Below are positions 48,209 to 59,961 of a stretch of 64,000 bases of DNA, piece by piece. Under the pieces are notes generated by a model. It did not search any database. It was not told where the DNA came from and saw only the letters and a list, made by a program, of their open reading frames with translations. Every line of letters begins with the position of its first letter. Within the stretch, counting starts at the first letter, position 1. Location: the NCBI RefSeq assembly GCF_907163085.1, contig NZ_CAJQTX010000005.1, forward strand, positions 434,001-498,000, given 5' to 3'. The stretch comes from Candidatus Accumulibacter sp. ACC003 (GTDB lineage: Bacteria > Pseudomonadota > Gammaproteobacteria > Burkholderiales > Rhodocyclaceae). A program made the translations under genes and the position numbers.

Positions 48209-49349
48209 TGTCTAATTGCATTATTAACCGGTAGTAACTATCATGCTTCTCCATTGCTTCGTGGTGGAGGAGATGTGGTGGGACGTGTGGCGGTGGCGCT
48301 GTCTTGCACAGCGGAGGTGAAGGAGGAATTGGAGCGTATGTCACGGAGTCGCAGTGGCGAGGTTCGCTTGGCCGAGCGAGCGAGAATCGTGCTGGGTTGT
48401 TTGGAGGGTCTGCGAAACGACGAGGTTGCCCGCGCAGTTGGCGTACGTGCGAACACGGTGGGGCTGTGGCGTCGGCGCTTTGCCGAGCATGGTTTGTCGG
48501 GCTTGCGTGATGCTGCGCGGCCGGGCAAGCCGGCGAAGTACGGGCAGGATCTGCGTGACCGCATTCTGGCGCAACTCGAACGGACACCGCCGGAAGGTAT
48601 GGCAAGTTGGGATGGTGGTTCGCTGGCGAAGGCGCTGGAAGTATCGGACGATGCCGTGTGGCGCGTGTTGCGTCGGGAGGGCATCCAGCTGCAGCGGCAT
48701 CGCTCCTGGTGCGTGAGCACGGACCCAGAGTTCGCCGCCAAAGCAGCGGATGTCATCGGGTTGTACCTTAACCCACCTGAAAACGCGCTGGTCCTGAGCG
48801 TCGACGAGAAACCCTCGATCCAGGCTCTGGAGCGTCGGCGCGGCTATGTCCAAACCAGTAGCGGAAAGGTGGTTCAGGGACTGAAAAGCACCTACAAACG
48901 CCATGGCACGGTCAACCTGTTCGCCGCCCTCGAAGTGGCCACCGGCGTCATTCGAGGCAAGACTACCCTAACCAAGAAGCGCGCTGATTTCCAGGCCTTC
49001 ATGGAGGAGACCATCGCTGATGAACCCGTCGACCGTGAGATCCACGTCATCTTGGACAACCTCAACACGCACAAGAAAAACGACGAGTGGCTCGCCGCTC
49101 ACCCCAACGTCACCTTTCACTTCACGCCCACCAGCGCCAGTTGGCTAAACCAAGTGGAGATTTGGTTCGGCATCTTCCAGCGCAAGACCCTGAGAAACGC
49201 CAGCTTCTCGAGCCTGGATCAACTCGTTGCCGCCATTCACAGCTTCACCGCGGCTTACAACCAGAACGCCGCCCCATTCGCCTGGCGAAAGCGAGAGGTC
49301 AAGGGCGCGCAGCTGCGGAATACTATCGTTAATCTATGCAATTAAACAC
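48208..49349 (+). mobile_element. IS630-family insertion sequence
   Basis: 1142 bases flanked by TA dinucleotides (48206-48207 and 49350-49351), the usual IS630 target duplication. The ends are imperfect inverted repeats of about 30 bases: GTGTCTAATTGCATTATTAA on the left and, in reverse complement, GTGTTTAATTGCATAGATTA on the right. One intact transposase gene lies inside. Confidence 0.93.
48278..49345 (+). CDS. IS630-family transposase
   Basis: 355 residues from a GTG at 48278 preceded by GGAGGAG; the frame is open from 48254, so the exact start is uncertain. An N-terminal helix-turn-helix (LRNDEVARAVGVRANTVGLWRRRF) precedes the DDE domain with SVDEKPSIQ, VILDNLNTHKK and NQVEIWFGIFQRK carrying the two Asp and the Glu. 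No frameshift is seen. The TAA stop lies inside the right inverted repeat. Confidence 0.95.
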   Translation: MGRVAVALSCTAEVKEELERMSRSRSGEVRLAERARIVLGCLEGLRNDEVARAVGVRANTVGLWRRRFAEHGLSGLRDAARPGKPAKYGQDLRDRILAQLERTPPEGMASWDGGSLAKALEVSDDAVWRVLRREGIQLQRHRSWCVSTDPEFAAKAADVIGLYLNPPENALVLSVDEKPSIQALERRRGYVQTSSGKVVQGLKSTYKRHGTVNLFAALEVATGVIRGKTTLTKKRADFQAFMEETIADEPVDREIHVILDNLNTHKKNDEWLAAHPNVTFHFTPTSASWLNQVEIWFGIFQRKTLRNASFSSLDQLVAAIHSFTAAYNQNAAPFAWRKREVKGAQLRNTIVNLCN

Positions 49350-49394
49350 TAGAGTTGCCGCGAGGCGCTGCCGGAGCGCCGCGGTGGCGCCCGC

Positions 49395-50306
49395 TCAGCG
49401 TCGTCGAGACGTCAGCCACACCCCGGCCAGGACCAGCACGGCGCCGGCCATTTGGCCCGACGACAGTGGTTCGTCGAGCAGCCACCAGGCGAAGACGATG
49501 GTCAGCATCGGCCCCAGGGTACCGATCATCACCGAGCGACTGGCACCAATGCGGCGGATCGCTGCCGATTGCAGGAAAACCGGCAGCACCGTCGACAACA
49601 GCGCCATGGCGGCGCCGTAGGCGTAGATTGGCAGCGGCTGGCGCAGCGCCGACAGCGGTTGCGTGACCAGGAAGTGGAGCTGCGTGGCCAGCGTCGAGAT
49701 GAGCATCGCCAGCGCCGTGAAGCGCGCCGAACCGAGGCGCTGGATCATCGCTCCGCTGCCTGCCAGATACAGCGCGTAAGACAGCGACGAGGCGAAAACA
49801 AAGGCCGAACCGAGCAATACCGCGCGGCTTTCCCCGGAAAATTCGAGGTCATGGAAGAAGACCAGGCCGATCCCGGCGTACGACAAGAACAGCGCCGCGA
49901 TTTCGCGCCGCTGCAGCGTCTTGCCCATGAACAGCACGCCGATGAGCACCGTCAAGGTCGGATAGGTAAACAGGATCAGCCGTTCGAGGCCGGCACTGAT
50001 ATAACCCAGGCCGATGAAGTCGAGAATGCTCGCACCGTAGTAACCGAGCAGCCCGAGCGAGGAGAGCGTCAGCCAGTCGCCGCGCGACAGCGGCGGTGCC
50101 GAACGGCTGGCGTGCAGGCCGATGAGCACGAAGAAGGGCAACGCAAACCACATCCGCAGCGACAGCAGCGTCACCGCGTCGACCGGCACCGCCTGCGGCA
50201 CGGCGTAGGCGAGCTTGACGAAAATCGCCTTGAACGAGAAGCCGAAAGCGGCCAGGATCGCCAGGGCGACGCCGATGCTTTCGGAAGACCAGTGGTTCCA
50301 GCGCAT
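49395..50306 (-). CDS. EamA/DMT superfamily transporter
   Basis: 303 residues from the ATG at 50306 with ten hydrophobic helices in two EamA halves (SIGVALAILAAFGFSFKAIF to AALFLSYAGIGLVFF; AVLLGSAFVFASSLSYALYL to MAGAVLVLAGVWL). The family exports amino acids or other small metabolites; the substrate cannot be deduced. The 48-base longer frame at the start is Arg-rich and unlikely. It is divergent from metH. Confidence 0.88.
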   Translation of the reverse strand: MRWNHWSSESIGVALAILAAFGFSFKAIFVKLAYAVPQAVPVDAVTLLSLRMWFALPFFVLIGLHASRSAPPLSRGDWLTLSSLGLLGYYGASILDFIGLGYISAGLERLILFTYPTLTVLIGVLFMGKTLQRREIAALFLSYAGIGLVFFHDLEFSGESRAVLLGSAFVFASSLSYALYLAGSGAMIQRLGSARFTALAMLISTLATQLHFLVTQPLSALRQPLPIYAYGAAMALLSTVLPVFLQSAAIRRIGASRSVMIGTLGPMLTIVFAWWLLDEPLSSGQMAGAVLVLAGVWLTSRRR

Positions 50307-50461
50307 GCCGATAGAGTGTCGAGGAAAACGTTGCCGACGCCGCGGTCGCGGCACGCGGGGCGCTCACTGTACGTCAACACCGCCAGCGCGGGCAAACCCG
50401 CGCGTCGTCCGATGCGCCCTGCTGCTCCGACGAACGCTCGCCCATGGCGGCCTGGCCTGGC

Positions 50462-50490
50462 TTGACAAGCCTATCTCGGGCAGGTAGATT
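50462..50490 (+). promoter_or_regulatory. Promoter of the SAM-II-metH transcript
   Basis: A perfect TTGACA (50462-50467), a 17-bp spacer and TAGATT (50485-50490). The start should be near 50497. A 10-bp inverted repeat CTCGGGCAGG/CCTGCCCGAG (50475-50484, 50497-50506) overlaps the -10 and start region and may be an operator. Confidence 0.75.
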
Positions 50491-50520
50491 TGCCCTCCTG
50501 CCCGAGCTTGAGCGCCGGGT

Positions 50521-50579
50521 TCGCGCCGATTTGACGTAGACAGATTGCGGGCGCGTTAAAAATTCCGCTAAAGCGAGGC
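50521..50579 (+). promoter_or_regulatory. SAM-II-type riboswitch aptamer
   Basis: The order and spacing match the SAM-II pseudoknot: TCGCGC (50521-50526), GATTTGAC (50528-50535), ATTGCGG (50544-50550), GCGCG (50551-50555), an A-rich linker, then CCGCTAAAGCGAGG (50565-50578). Stem P1 pairs CGCGC with GCGCG. The second stem pairs GCGG with CCGC, while the known metX aptamer uses UGCA with UGUA at the same place, a covariation that supports the structure. The GCTAAA element is retained. I aligned it from memory to that aptamer; a covariance search is the formal test. Confidence 0.78.
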
Positions 50580-50589
50580 CCACACCAAG

Positions 50590-50621
50590 ACCCGTCGAGC
50601 TTTGCGCCGACGGGTTTTTTT
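50590..50621 (+). terminator. Intrinsic terminator in the metH leader
   Basis: ACCCGTCG (50590-50597), a ten-base loop and CGACGGGT (50608-50615), followed by a T-run to 50621. It lies between the aptamer and metH, with no upstream plus-strand gene to end, so it is probably an attenuator. GCTTTGCG in its loop can pair with CGCTAAAGC of the aptamer (one bulge), a possible switching contact. Confidence 0.85.
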
Positions 50622-50657
50622 GTTTTGCAGCCGCGCACCAAACCAGTAGGGACCAGC

Positions 50658-54356
<3,699 letters not shown>

Positions 54357-54376
54357 AGGAGAACGACGAGCGCTCG

Positions 54377-55438
54377 ATGAGCGAGCGAGTGCTGCCCGAC
54401 TTCGTCGCGCGTGACGTCGACCTGGCGAAGCGAACGACGCTGGCTTTGCCGGGCCGCGCCGCGCTGTACGCCGAAGTCAGCTCGCTGGAGCAGCTGGCAA
54501 TGCTCGCCGGCGACTCGCTGCCGCGCCGCTTCGTCGTCGGTGCCGGCAGCAATTTGGTCCTCAGCGGTGATTTTGACGGCCTGCTGCTACACATGGCGAT
54601 GCGCGGCCGCGAGCTGCTTGGCGACGACGCCGACGCCTGGTACGTACGCGCGGCGGCCGGCGAGAATTGGCACCAGCTGGTGTTGTGGACGCTGGCGCAG
54701 GGCTGGCCGGGACTCGAGAATCTGGCCTTGATCCCGGGCACCGTCGGCGCCGCGCCGATTCAGAATATCGGCGCCTACGGGCTGGAAGTCGCCGAGCGCC
54801 TGCACGCCGTCGAAGCGCTCGACATGTCGAGTGGCCGGACGCTACGCTTCGATCGCGCCGCCTGCCGTTTTGCCTACCGCGACAGCGTCTTCAAACAGGA
54901 AGGCTGGCACCTCGACGGCCGACAGGTGATCACCCGGGTCGTCTTCCGCCTGCCGAAGGCCTGGCAACCGCTGGCCTCGTACGCCGACGTCGCCGCCGAA
55001 CTCGAGCGGCAGCCGAGCGAGCTGCCGCCCGCGCGCCCGCCAGCACCGCCGACGCCGCGGCGGATCGCCGACGCCGTGATGGCCGTGCGCCGCCGCAAGC
55101 TGCCCGACCCGGCGACGCTGCCCAACGCCGGCAGCTTCTTCCACAACCCGGTGGTCAGCGCCTCGGTCGCCCAGCGCCTGGCGATCGCGCATCCCGAAAT
55201 GCCGCGCTACCCGCAGGCCGATGGCCGCGTCAAACTCGCTGCCGCCTGGTTGATCGAAGGCAGTGGCTGGAAAGGCCGCAACCTCGGCCGCGTCGGCATG
55301 TACGAGCAGCAGGCGCTGGTGCTGGTCAATCGCGGCGGCGCTTGCGGCGCCGAGGTGATCGCCCTGGCGCGAGCCGTCCAGGCCGATGTTCGCCAACATT
55401 TTGGCGTCGACCTGACTCCCGAGCCGATCTTCCTCTGA
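54377..55438 (+). CDS. murB: UDP-N-acetylenolpyruvoylglucosamine reductase
   Basis: FAD enzyme of peptidoglycan precursor synthesis. 353 residues, 20 bases after metH. FAD-binding segments RFVVGAGSNLVLSGDFDG and PGLENLALIPGTVGAAPIQNIGAYG, the FAYRDSVFK motif, and NAGSFFHNPVVS with the active-site Ser are present; LIEGSGWKGRNLGRVGMYEQQALVLVN ends the protein in type I (E. coli-like) fashion. A GGAG is visible but lies somewhat far from the ATG, so translation may depend on metH. Confidence 0.95.
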   Translation: MSERVLPDFVARDVDLAKRTTLALPGRAALYAEVSSLEQLAMLAGDSLPRRFVVGAGSNLVLSGDFDGLLLHMAMRGRELLGDDADAWYVRAAAGENWHQLVLWTLAQGWPGLENLALIPGTVGAAPIQNIGAYGLEVAERLHAVEALDMSSGRTLRFDRAACRFAYRDSVFKQEGWHLDGRQVITRVVFRLPKAWQPLASYADVAAELERQPSELPPARPPAPPTPRRIADAVMAVRRRKLPDPATLPNAGSFFHNPVVSASVAQRLAIAHPEMPRYPQADGRVKLAAAWLIEGSGWKGRNLGRVGMYEQQALVLVNRGGACGAEVIALARAVQADVRQHFGVDLTPEPIFL

Positions 55439-55559
55439 GCACGGCGCGGCGCCAGCGCGCGCCAATCGGGCAATCGTCAGCGGCGAGATGACGATATGGA
55501 CCAAGCGGCCTTCTCGTCGGTCTCGTCCTTCTCGTGGATGGGCGATTCCGGACGGCGAT

Positions 55560-56021
55560 TCAGGGCGGCAAGACGCTGCCACACAGCTCGATGAACTGCT
55601 CGCCGCGAAAGCGGGCGCCGAGCGTATGCTCGTCGTCCCAGGTCGTCGTGTAGCCGAGTTCGGTGCCCAGCGTGTCGTCCAGCGGCGTCACCGCGACGTA
55701 GATCAACACGACCTGCGGCCAGACGTCACTGGCCGCTGCCAGGCGGGCGGCGGCGTGGTCGTCGGGCAGTGACTCGCCATGCGGCTGGTAGTGCTCGAAC
55801 AGCGCCTGCTCGATGATCGGTCGCCAGCCGGCGAAGCGTGTCGCAACTTGCCGGGCAATCTGCACGGCCTGCGTGTCGGGTTCGCGGCGTCCGCCAGCGA
55901 TTGCCAGCGGCACGGCAGCGCTGGCGCCGATGGTGATTGAGCCGCGCCAAAGACCGCCGGCGCGGCGCAATTCGCCAAGCTGCGAATCACTGACCGGCGC
56001 TGAATTGAACAATCCGAACAT
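55560..56021 (-). CDS. Conserved hypothetical protein
   Basis: 153 residues from the ATG at 56021 behind GGGGGAGAG. The sequence (ELRRAGGLWRGSITIGASAA, RPIIEQALFEHYQPHGES, GYTTTWDDEHTLGARF, ending IELCGSVLPP) looks like a small soluble conserved family that I know only as hypothetical. No catalytic motif or signal is visible. Its start lies against a broken GGDEF gene on the same strand. Confidence 0.75.
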   Translation of the reverse strand: MFGLFNSAPVSDSQLGELRRAGGLWRGSITIGASAAVPLAIAGGRREPDTQAVQIARQVATRFAGWRPIIEQALFEHYQPHGESLPDDHAAARLAAASDVWPQVVLIYVAVTPLDDTLGTELGYTTTWDDEHTLGARFRGEQFIELCGSVLPP

Positions 56022-56453
56022 CTCTCTCCCCCTGGTCAATGCGCCGGCGCGCGGCCTGTGACAGCGCCAACTTCAGGCGCTCGTCGAGCACCAGGCGGTT
56101 GGCCAGGCCGGTCAGCGCGTCGAGTTGCGCGCAAGCTTTCAGCTGCGCCTGGTAGTCTTTCTGCTTGCTGATGTCCTGCCGCGTCTCGACGGCGCCGCAC
56201 ACCCGGCCATTGGCGGCGTCGAGTACCACCAGATCGACCAGCACCGGCCGCGTGGCCGGAGAGAAAGCGGAGCACGGGCGCGTCGTCCCGAGCAGGCTAT
56301 CGCGGTGAGCCGCTCGCAGGCGAGGTTCCACTGGACGAGCCGATGTTGGTCGTCGATGACGAACATCGGGATCGGCAGCGCGGCGACGAGCGGCTTCGCC
56401 CAGCTGCTGGCCAAGACGTCCTGGCGCTGGTCGACAATGGCCGGATTGCTCAT
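55987..56453 (-). pseudogene. Broken PAS-GGDEF gene
   Basis: The frame starting at the ATG at 56453 encodes a PAS start (VAALPIPMFVIDDQHRLVQWNLACERLTA). Near 56310 the frame shifts, and a second frame continues with the PAS end and linker (VLVDLVVLDAANGRVCGAVETRQDISKQKDY) and the first GGDEF helix (LDALTGLANRLVLDERLKLAL). It then stops, with no GGDEF active site. Both a frameshift and a 3' truncation are present, so it is not a functional cyclase. Confidence 0.8.
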
Positions 56454-56523
56454 GATGGTGTGCCCCCTCTGTCGAGTGTTCACGGTGCCGGGAAAACGCT
56501 TCTTCCCGGCTTCCGTGGCGCCG

Positions 56524-57450
56524 TCAAAAAGCCTCGTGTGGTCGCAAGAATCGCCACCGACCGAGTGGCAGATCGCTGAGCCTGACGGCCCCGATGCGGA
56601 CCCGCTTGAGGCCGCTGACGCGCAGACCGACCAGCTCGCACATGCGCCGGATCTGTCGCTTTCTGCCCTCGCGGAGGACGAAGCGCAGCTGATCGTCGTT
56701 GAGCCACTCGACCTTGGCCGGCTTCAGCTGGCGGTCGTCGAGGCTGAGTCCATGATTGAGCAGCGCCAGGCCGCGGTCGTCAAGCTGGCCTTCGACGCGC
56801 ACCAGGTATTCCTTCTCGACCTGCGAGTCGGCACCGATCAAGTGCCGTGCGACGCGGCCATCCTGGGTCAGCACCAGCAGCCCGGTCGAATCGATGTCGA
56901 GGCGGCCGGCGGGCGCCAGTCCTCGCAGGCACTCCGGACTAAAGGCCGGCGTGTCGGGCGTGCACAGCTGATTCGCCGCTTGAATCAGCGTCACCGCCGG
57001 CGTGCAACCCGGCTCGGGCTGGCCCGAAACATAACCGATTGGCTTGTGCAGCAGGATCGTCAAGCGGCTTTGCTGGTCGGCGAGCCCCTTCTTGTCGAGG
57101 GTAATCACGGCCTTTGGGTCGGCGCGGCTGCCGAGTTCGTCGACCCGCCGGCCATCGACGAAGACCCAGCCGCGGCTGATGTACTCGTCCGCGTTGCGGC
57201 GCGAACAGAGGCCGCGCTCGGCCATCAGTTTGGCGACCCGCACGCCAGACTGCGGCGTGGCGGTCGTCGTTGCCGCTGGCGAGCTCGCTGCTCTGGCTGG
57301 CGTGCGGCCAGTCGACGGCTCTTCTGGCGGCCGCGATAGTGGCTTGGCATCGGGTGGCGCGCGCCGCGTCGGGCCGTCGCCGCGTACGCGCGCCGCTGCC
57401 GACCGCGTCCCGGGCGGCAGCGTCACCGTCTTGCGTGGCCGATCGGCCAT
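56524..57450 (-). CDS. rluF: RsuA/RluF-family 23S rRNA pseudouridine synthase
   Basis: 308 residues. A Pro/Arg/Ala-rich extension (about 1-70) is followed by an S4 RNA-binding domain ([34 protein letters not shown]) and a catalytic domain with the Asp in [21 protein letters not shown], then [28 protein letters not shown]. The last block resembles RluF (U2604). RluB or RsuA are alternatives within the family. It is three bases after the FKBP gene on the same strand. Confidence 0.85.
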   Translation of the reverse strand: MADRPRKTVTLPPGTRSAAARVRGDGPTRRAPPDAKPLSRPPEEPSTGRTPARAASSPAATTTATPQSGVRVAKLMAERGLCSRRNADEYISRGWVFVDGRRVDELGSRADPKAVITLDKKGLADQQSRLTILLHKPIGYVSGQPEPGCTPAVTLIQAANQLCTPDTPAFSPECLRGLAPAGRLDIDSTGLLVLTQDGRVARHLIGADSQVEKEYLVRVEGQLDDRGLALLNHGLSLDDRQLKPAKVEWLNDDQLRFVLREGRKRQIRRMCELVGLRVSGLKRVRIGAVRLSDLPLGRWRFLRPHEAF

Positions 57451-57453
57451 CGA

Positions 57454-57798
57454 TCAGGCGATATCGAGCAACTCGATATCGAAAGTGATCTTGGCGTGCG
57501 GCGGGATGAGTTTGCCGGCGCCGCGCGCACCGTAGGCGAGATCCGGCGGAATGACCAGTCGGCGAACGCCACCGACGCACATCCCGGGGACTCCTTCTTC
57601 CCAGCCGGCGATGACGTGGCGGCCGTCAAGGGCAAAGCGGAAGGGTTCGTTGCGATCGACACTCGAATCGAACTTCGTGCCGTCGGCCAGCCAGCCCGTG
57701 TAATGCACGATGACGTGCTGACCGGAGACTGCAATGGGACCACTGCCGGCGATGACGTCTTCAATCTGCAGACCGCTGGGGGTGGTAACAATTGGCAT
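57454..57798 (-). CDS. FKBP-type peptidyl-prolyl cis-trans isomerase
   Basis: 114 residues covering a single FKBP domain: [62 protein letters not shown]. The conserved Tyr, Phe, Trp and Ile of the pocket are present. No signal peptide, so cytoplasmic. It leads a two-gene unit with the RluF-like synthase. Confidence 0.95.
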   Translation of the reverse strand: MPIVTTPSGLQIEDVIAGSGPIAVSGQHVIVHYTGWLADGTKFDSSVDRNEPFRFALDGRHVIAGWEEGVPGMCVGGVRRLVIPPDLAYGARGAGKLIPPHAKITFDIELLDIA

Positions 57799-58004
57799 GG
57801 TAGTTCCTCATCAACGCAAAAAAGCGCAGTTTAGCCCAGCATGCGTCGCCAAGGGGCATTTCCGTGCATGATGCCAATCGCCTGGAAGTCGTCGGGCGCC
57901 AGGGCGATCGGCAGATTGATTGCCGTGCTGGCCGCCGCCGCGCGGCCAACGTCGTTCGCGCTTTCCGTTAGACTGGCGGTTCAGACTATCCCGAAGGGCG
58001 CGAC

Positions 58005-59114
58005 ATGGACAGACCGATGCTTACTGCTCCGATGGTCAGCGACCGCGAGGCGCTCGATGACTTCGTCGATGCGCTGCGCGACATCGCGCCAGCGATCGAA
58101 CGCGACGTCGCTCGCCTGCGCAGTGCCCCCGGCGAACGGCAGGTGATCGCCAGCCTGTTCCGCTCGCTGCACAATATCAAGGGTGACGCGGCGTTGTGCA
58201 AGGTCGATTTGGCCGTTGCCATCGTGCACCCCATCGAGACCGTCCTGGCGCGGGTTCGCAGCGGCGTTCTGCCATTCACCGAGCCACTTGCCGAAATCAT
58301 CCTGTTGACCGTCGATCGCCTGGAGCTGGCGATGGCCAGGATCGTCGTTGACGAAGCGCTCGACGAACTGCAACTGTGGCCCTTGATCGACGGTCTGGAG
58401 AGGCTGGCGGGGGCCGCGCCAGCCGACGTCGATGAGTGTGCCGCCGAAGTATTCGAGGTCGTAACCGGCTTTCGTCCGGTCTTTGCCGCTTCGTTGGCGA
58501 CGCATGGCGCGCTTGCGGGTGGGCACGCTGACTCGTCGTCGGCTGCCACCGAGGACCTGCGGTTTTTCCTCAAGCTGGCCAACCAGTTCGAACTCAGATC
58601 GCCCCTGTTCAAGGGCCGGACGACGCGTATCCTGCGCCTGGCGCTGGATACGAACCAGATCGTCGACGACCCGATCGACCCCTTACAACTTGAAGCGGCC
58701 GTCTATATGCACGACGTCGGCATGATGTTTCTTGCCGAGTCGGTGTGGCTGAAAGCCAGTGACATGAGTACCGCCGAGAAGGCGATCCTGCACGCCCATC
58801 CGGGCTACGCGGCTGGTTTGCTGGCGCGCATGCCGGGCTGGGCGGCAGCCGCCGAGATGGTTGCGCAACACCATGAAGCGGCCGGCGGAGCGGGCTATCC
58901 GGCGGCACTCGAGAGCGCCCAGATCTGTGCCGGTGGCAAGTTGCTGGCGATCTGTGACGCTTTCGAAGCGGTGATGTTGAAGCACATCAACCGTGGCCGA
59001 AATCGCTCGCTGCTGCGGGCGATCGCCGAAATCAATGCCTGCGACAAGCAGTTCGCCAGCGAATGGATCGCGCCCTTCAATCAGGTCATCCGGCGCAGCG
59101 TCGAAGCGCGATGA
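58005..59114 (+). CDS. Hpt domain plus degenerate HD-GYP domain protein
   Basis: 369 residues. An N-terminal Hpt domain has the phospho-acceptor motif LFRSLHNIKGDAALC (HxxKG, near residue 56). The C-terminal half follows HD-GYP layout (MHDVGMMFLAESVWLK, HAHPGYAAGLLARMPG, AQHHEAAGGAGYP, LLAICDAFEAVM). Differences from active enzymes: the HDIGK Lys is Met, the Asp of HHExxDGxGYP is Gly, and the first metal His (usually HSxRV) reads KGRTTRIL. It may bind rather than cleave c-di-GMP. Hpt suggests input from a phosphorelay. The stop overlaps tcdA. Confidence 0.82.
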   Translation: MDRPMLTAPMVSDREALDDFVDALRDIAPAIERDVARLRSAPGERQVIASLFRSLHNIKGDAALCKVDLAVAIVHPIETVLARVRSGVLPFTEPLAEIILLTVDRLELAMARIVVDEALDELQLWPLIDGLERLAGAAPADVDECAAEVFEVVTGFRPVFAASLATHGALAGGHADSSSAATEDLRFFLKLANQFELRSPLFKGRTTRILRLALDTNQIVDDPIDPLQLEAAVYMHDVGMMFLAESVWLKASDMSTAEKAILHAHPGYAAGLLARMPGWAAAAEMVAQHHEAAGGAGYPAALESAQICAGGKLLAICDAFEAVMLKHINRGRNRSLLRAIAEINACDKQFASEWIAPFNQVIRRSVEAR

Positions 59115-59935
59115 GCGACCGGGCAGCCGATCCAGCGGCCGATGAGCCTGCGGCCGATTTCGAGCGCCGCTTTGGCGGTGTCGCACGCCTCTACGGCGCG
59201 ACCGGCCGGCAACGTTTCCAGCGTGCGCACGTCGCCGTGGTCGGCATCGGTGGCGTCGGCTCGTGGGCGGCCGAGGCGCTGGCGCGCTCGGCGATCGGCC
59301 GCATCACGCTGATCGATCTGGACATCGTCGCCGAGTCCAACGTCAATCGCCAGGTGCACGCCCTCGACGGCGAATTCGGCAAGGCCAAGGTCAGCGCCAT
59401 GGCGCAGCGAATCCACGCCATCAACCCGGCTTGCGTGGTCACCGAAGTGGACGATTTCGTCACCCCCGAGAACGTCGACGCGATCCTCGGCGGCGACTTC
59501 GACCACGTGCTGGACGCCATCGACCAGGTCCGCAGCAAAGCGGCAATGATCGCCTGGTCGCGGCGTTGCGCGACGCCGCTGATCACCGCCGGCGGCGCTG
59601 GCGGTCAGATCGACGCGACACGAATCGAGATCGCCGACCTCGCCTTGAGCATCCAGGACCCCTTGCTGGCCAAGGTTCGCTCGCTGCTTCGGAAGGACTA
59701 CGGCTTTACCCGCGAGGCGAAAAAGAAGTTCGGCGTCGCCGCCGTTTTTTCCAGCGAACCGCTGCGCTATCCCGACGCCGCCGGCAGCTGCGAGTCGCCG
59801 CGCACGCTCAGCGGACTGAACTGCGCCGGCTTTGGTTCGTCGATCTGTGTCACCGCGTGCTTTGGCCTGCTGGCCGCCGGCGAAGTTCTGCGGACCCTGG
59901 CCAGTAGCGACTCTCCGGCAGGCCGGCGAGGCTGA
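59111..59935 (+). CDS. tcdA: tRNA threonylcarbamoyladenosine dehydratase (TcdA/CsdL)
   Basis: E1-like ATP-dependent enzyme that cyclises t6A37 to ct6A. 274 residues from the ATG at 59111, which overlaps the HD-GYP-like gene stop (ATGA). Adenylation motifs: VAVVGIGGVGSWAAEALARS, LIDLDIVAESNVNRQ, DAIDQVRSKAAMI, ITAGGAGGQIDATRI and KDYGFTREAKKKFGVAAVFSSE. It acts after TsaD, whose gene is also in this window. Confidence 0.94.
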   Translation: MSDRAADPAADEPAADFERRFGGVARLYGATGRQRFQRAHVAVVGIGGVGSWAAEALARSAIGRITLIDLDIVAESNVNRQVHALDGEFGKAKVSAMAQRIHAINPACVVTEVDDFVTPENVDAILGGDFDHVLDAIDQVRSKAAMIAWSRRCATPLITAGGAGGQIDATRIEIADLALSIQDPLLAKVRSLLRKDYGFTREAKKKFGVAAVFSSEPLRYPDAAGSCESPRTLSGLNCAGFGSSICVTACFGLLAAGEVLRTLASSDSPAGRRG

Positions 59936-59961
59936 TCGGCTGGCCGCCGACGGCCTGCCGA

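Noticed and set aside
50475..50506. CTCGGGCAGG/CCTGCCCGAG hairpin as a terminator
   Set aside because: No T-run follows and it overlaps the metH promoter; kept only as a possible operator.
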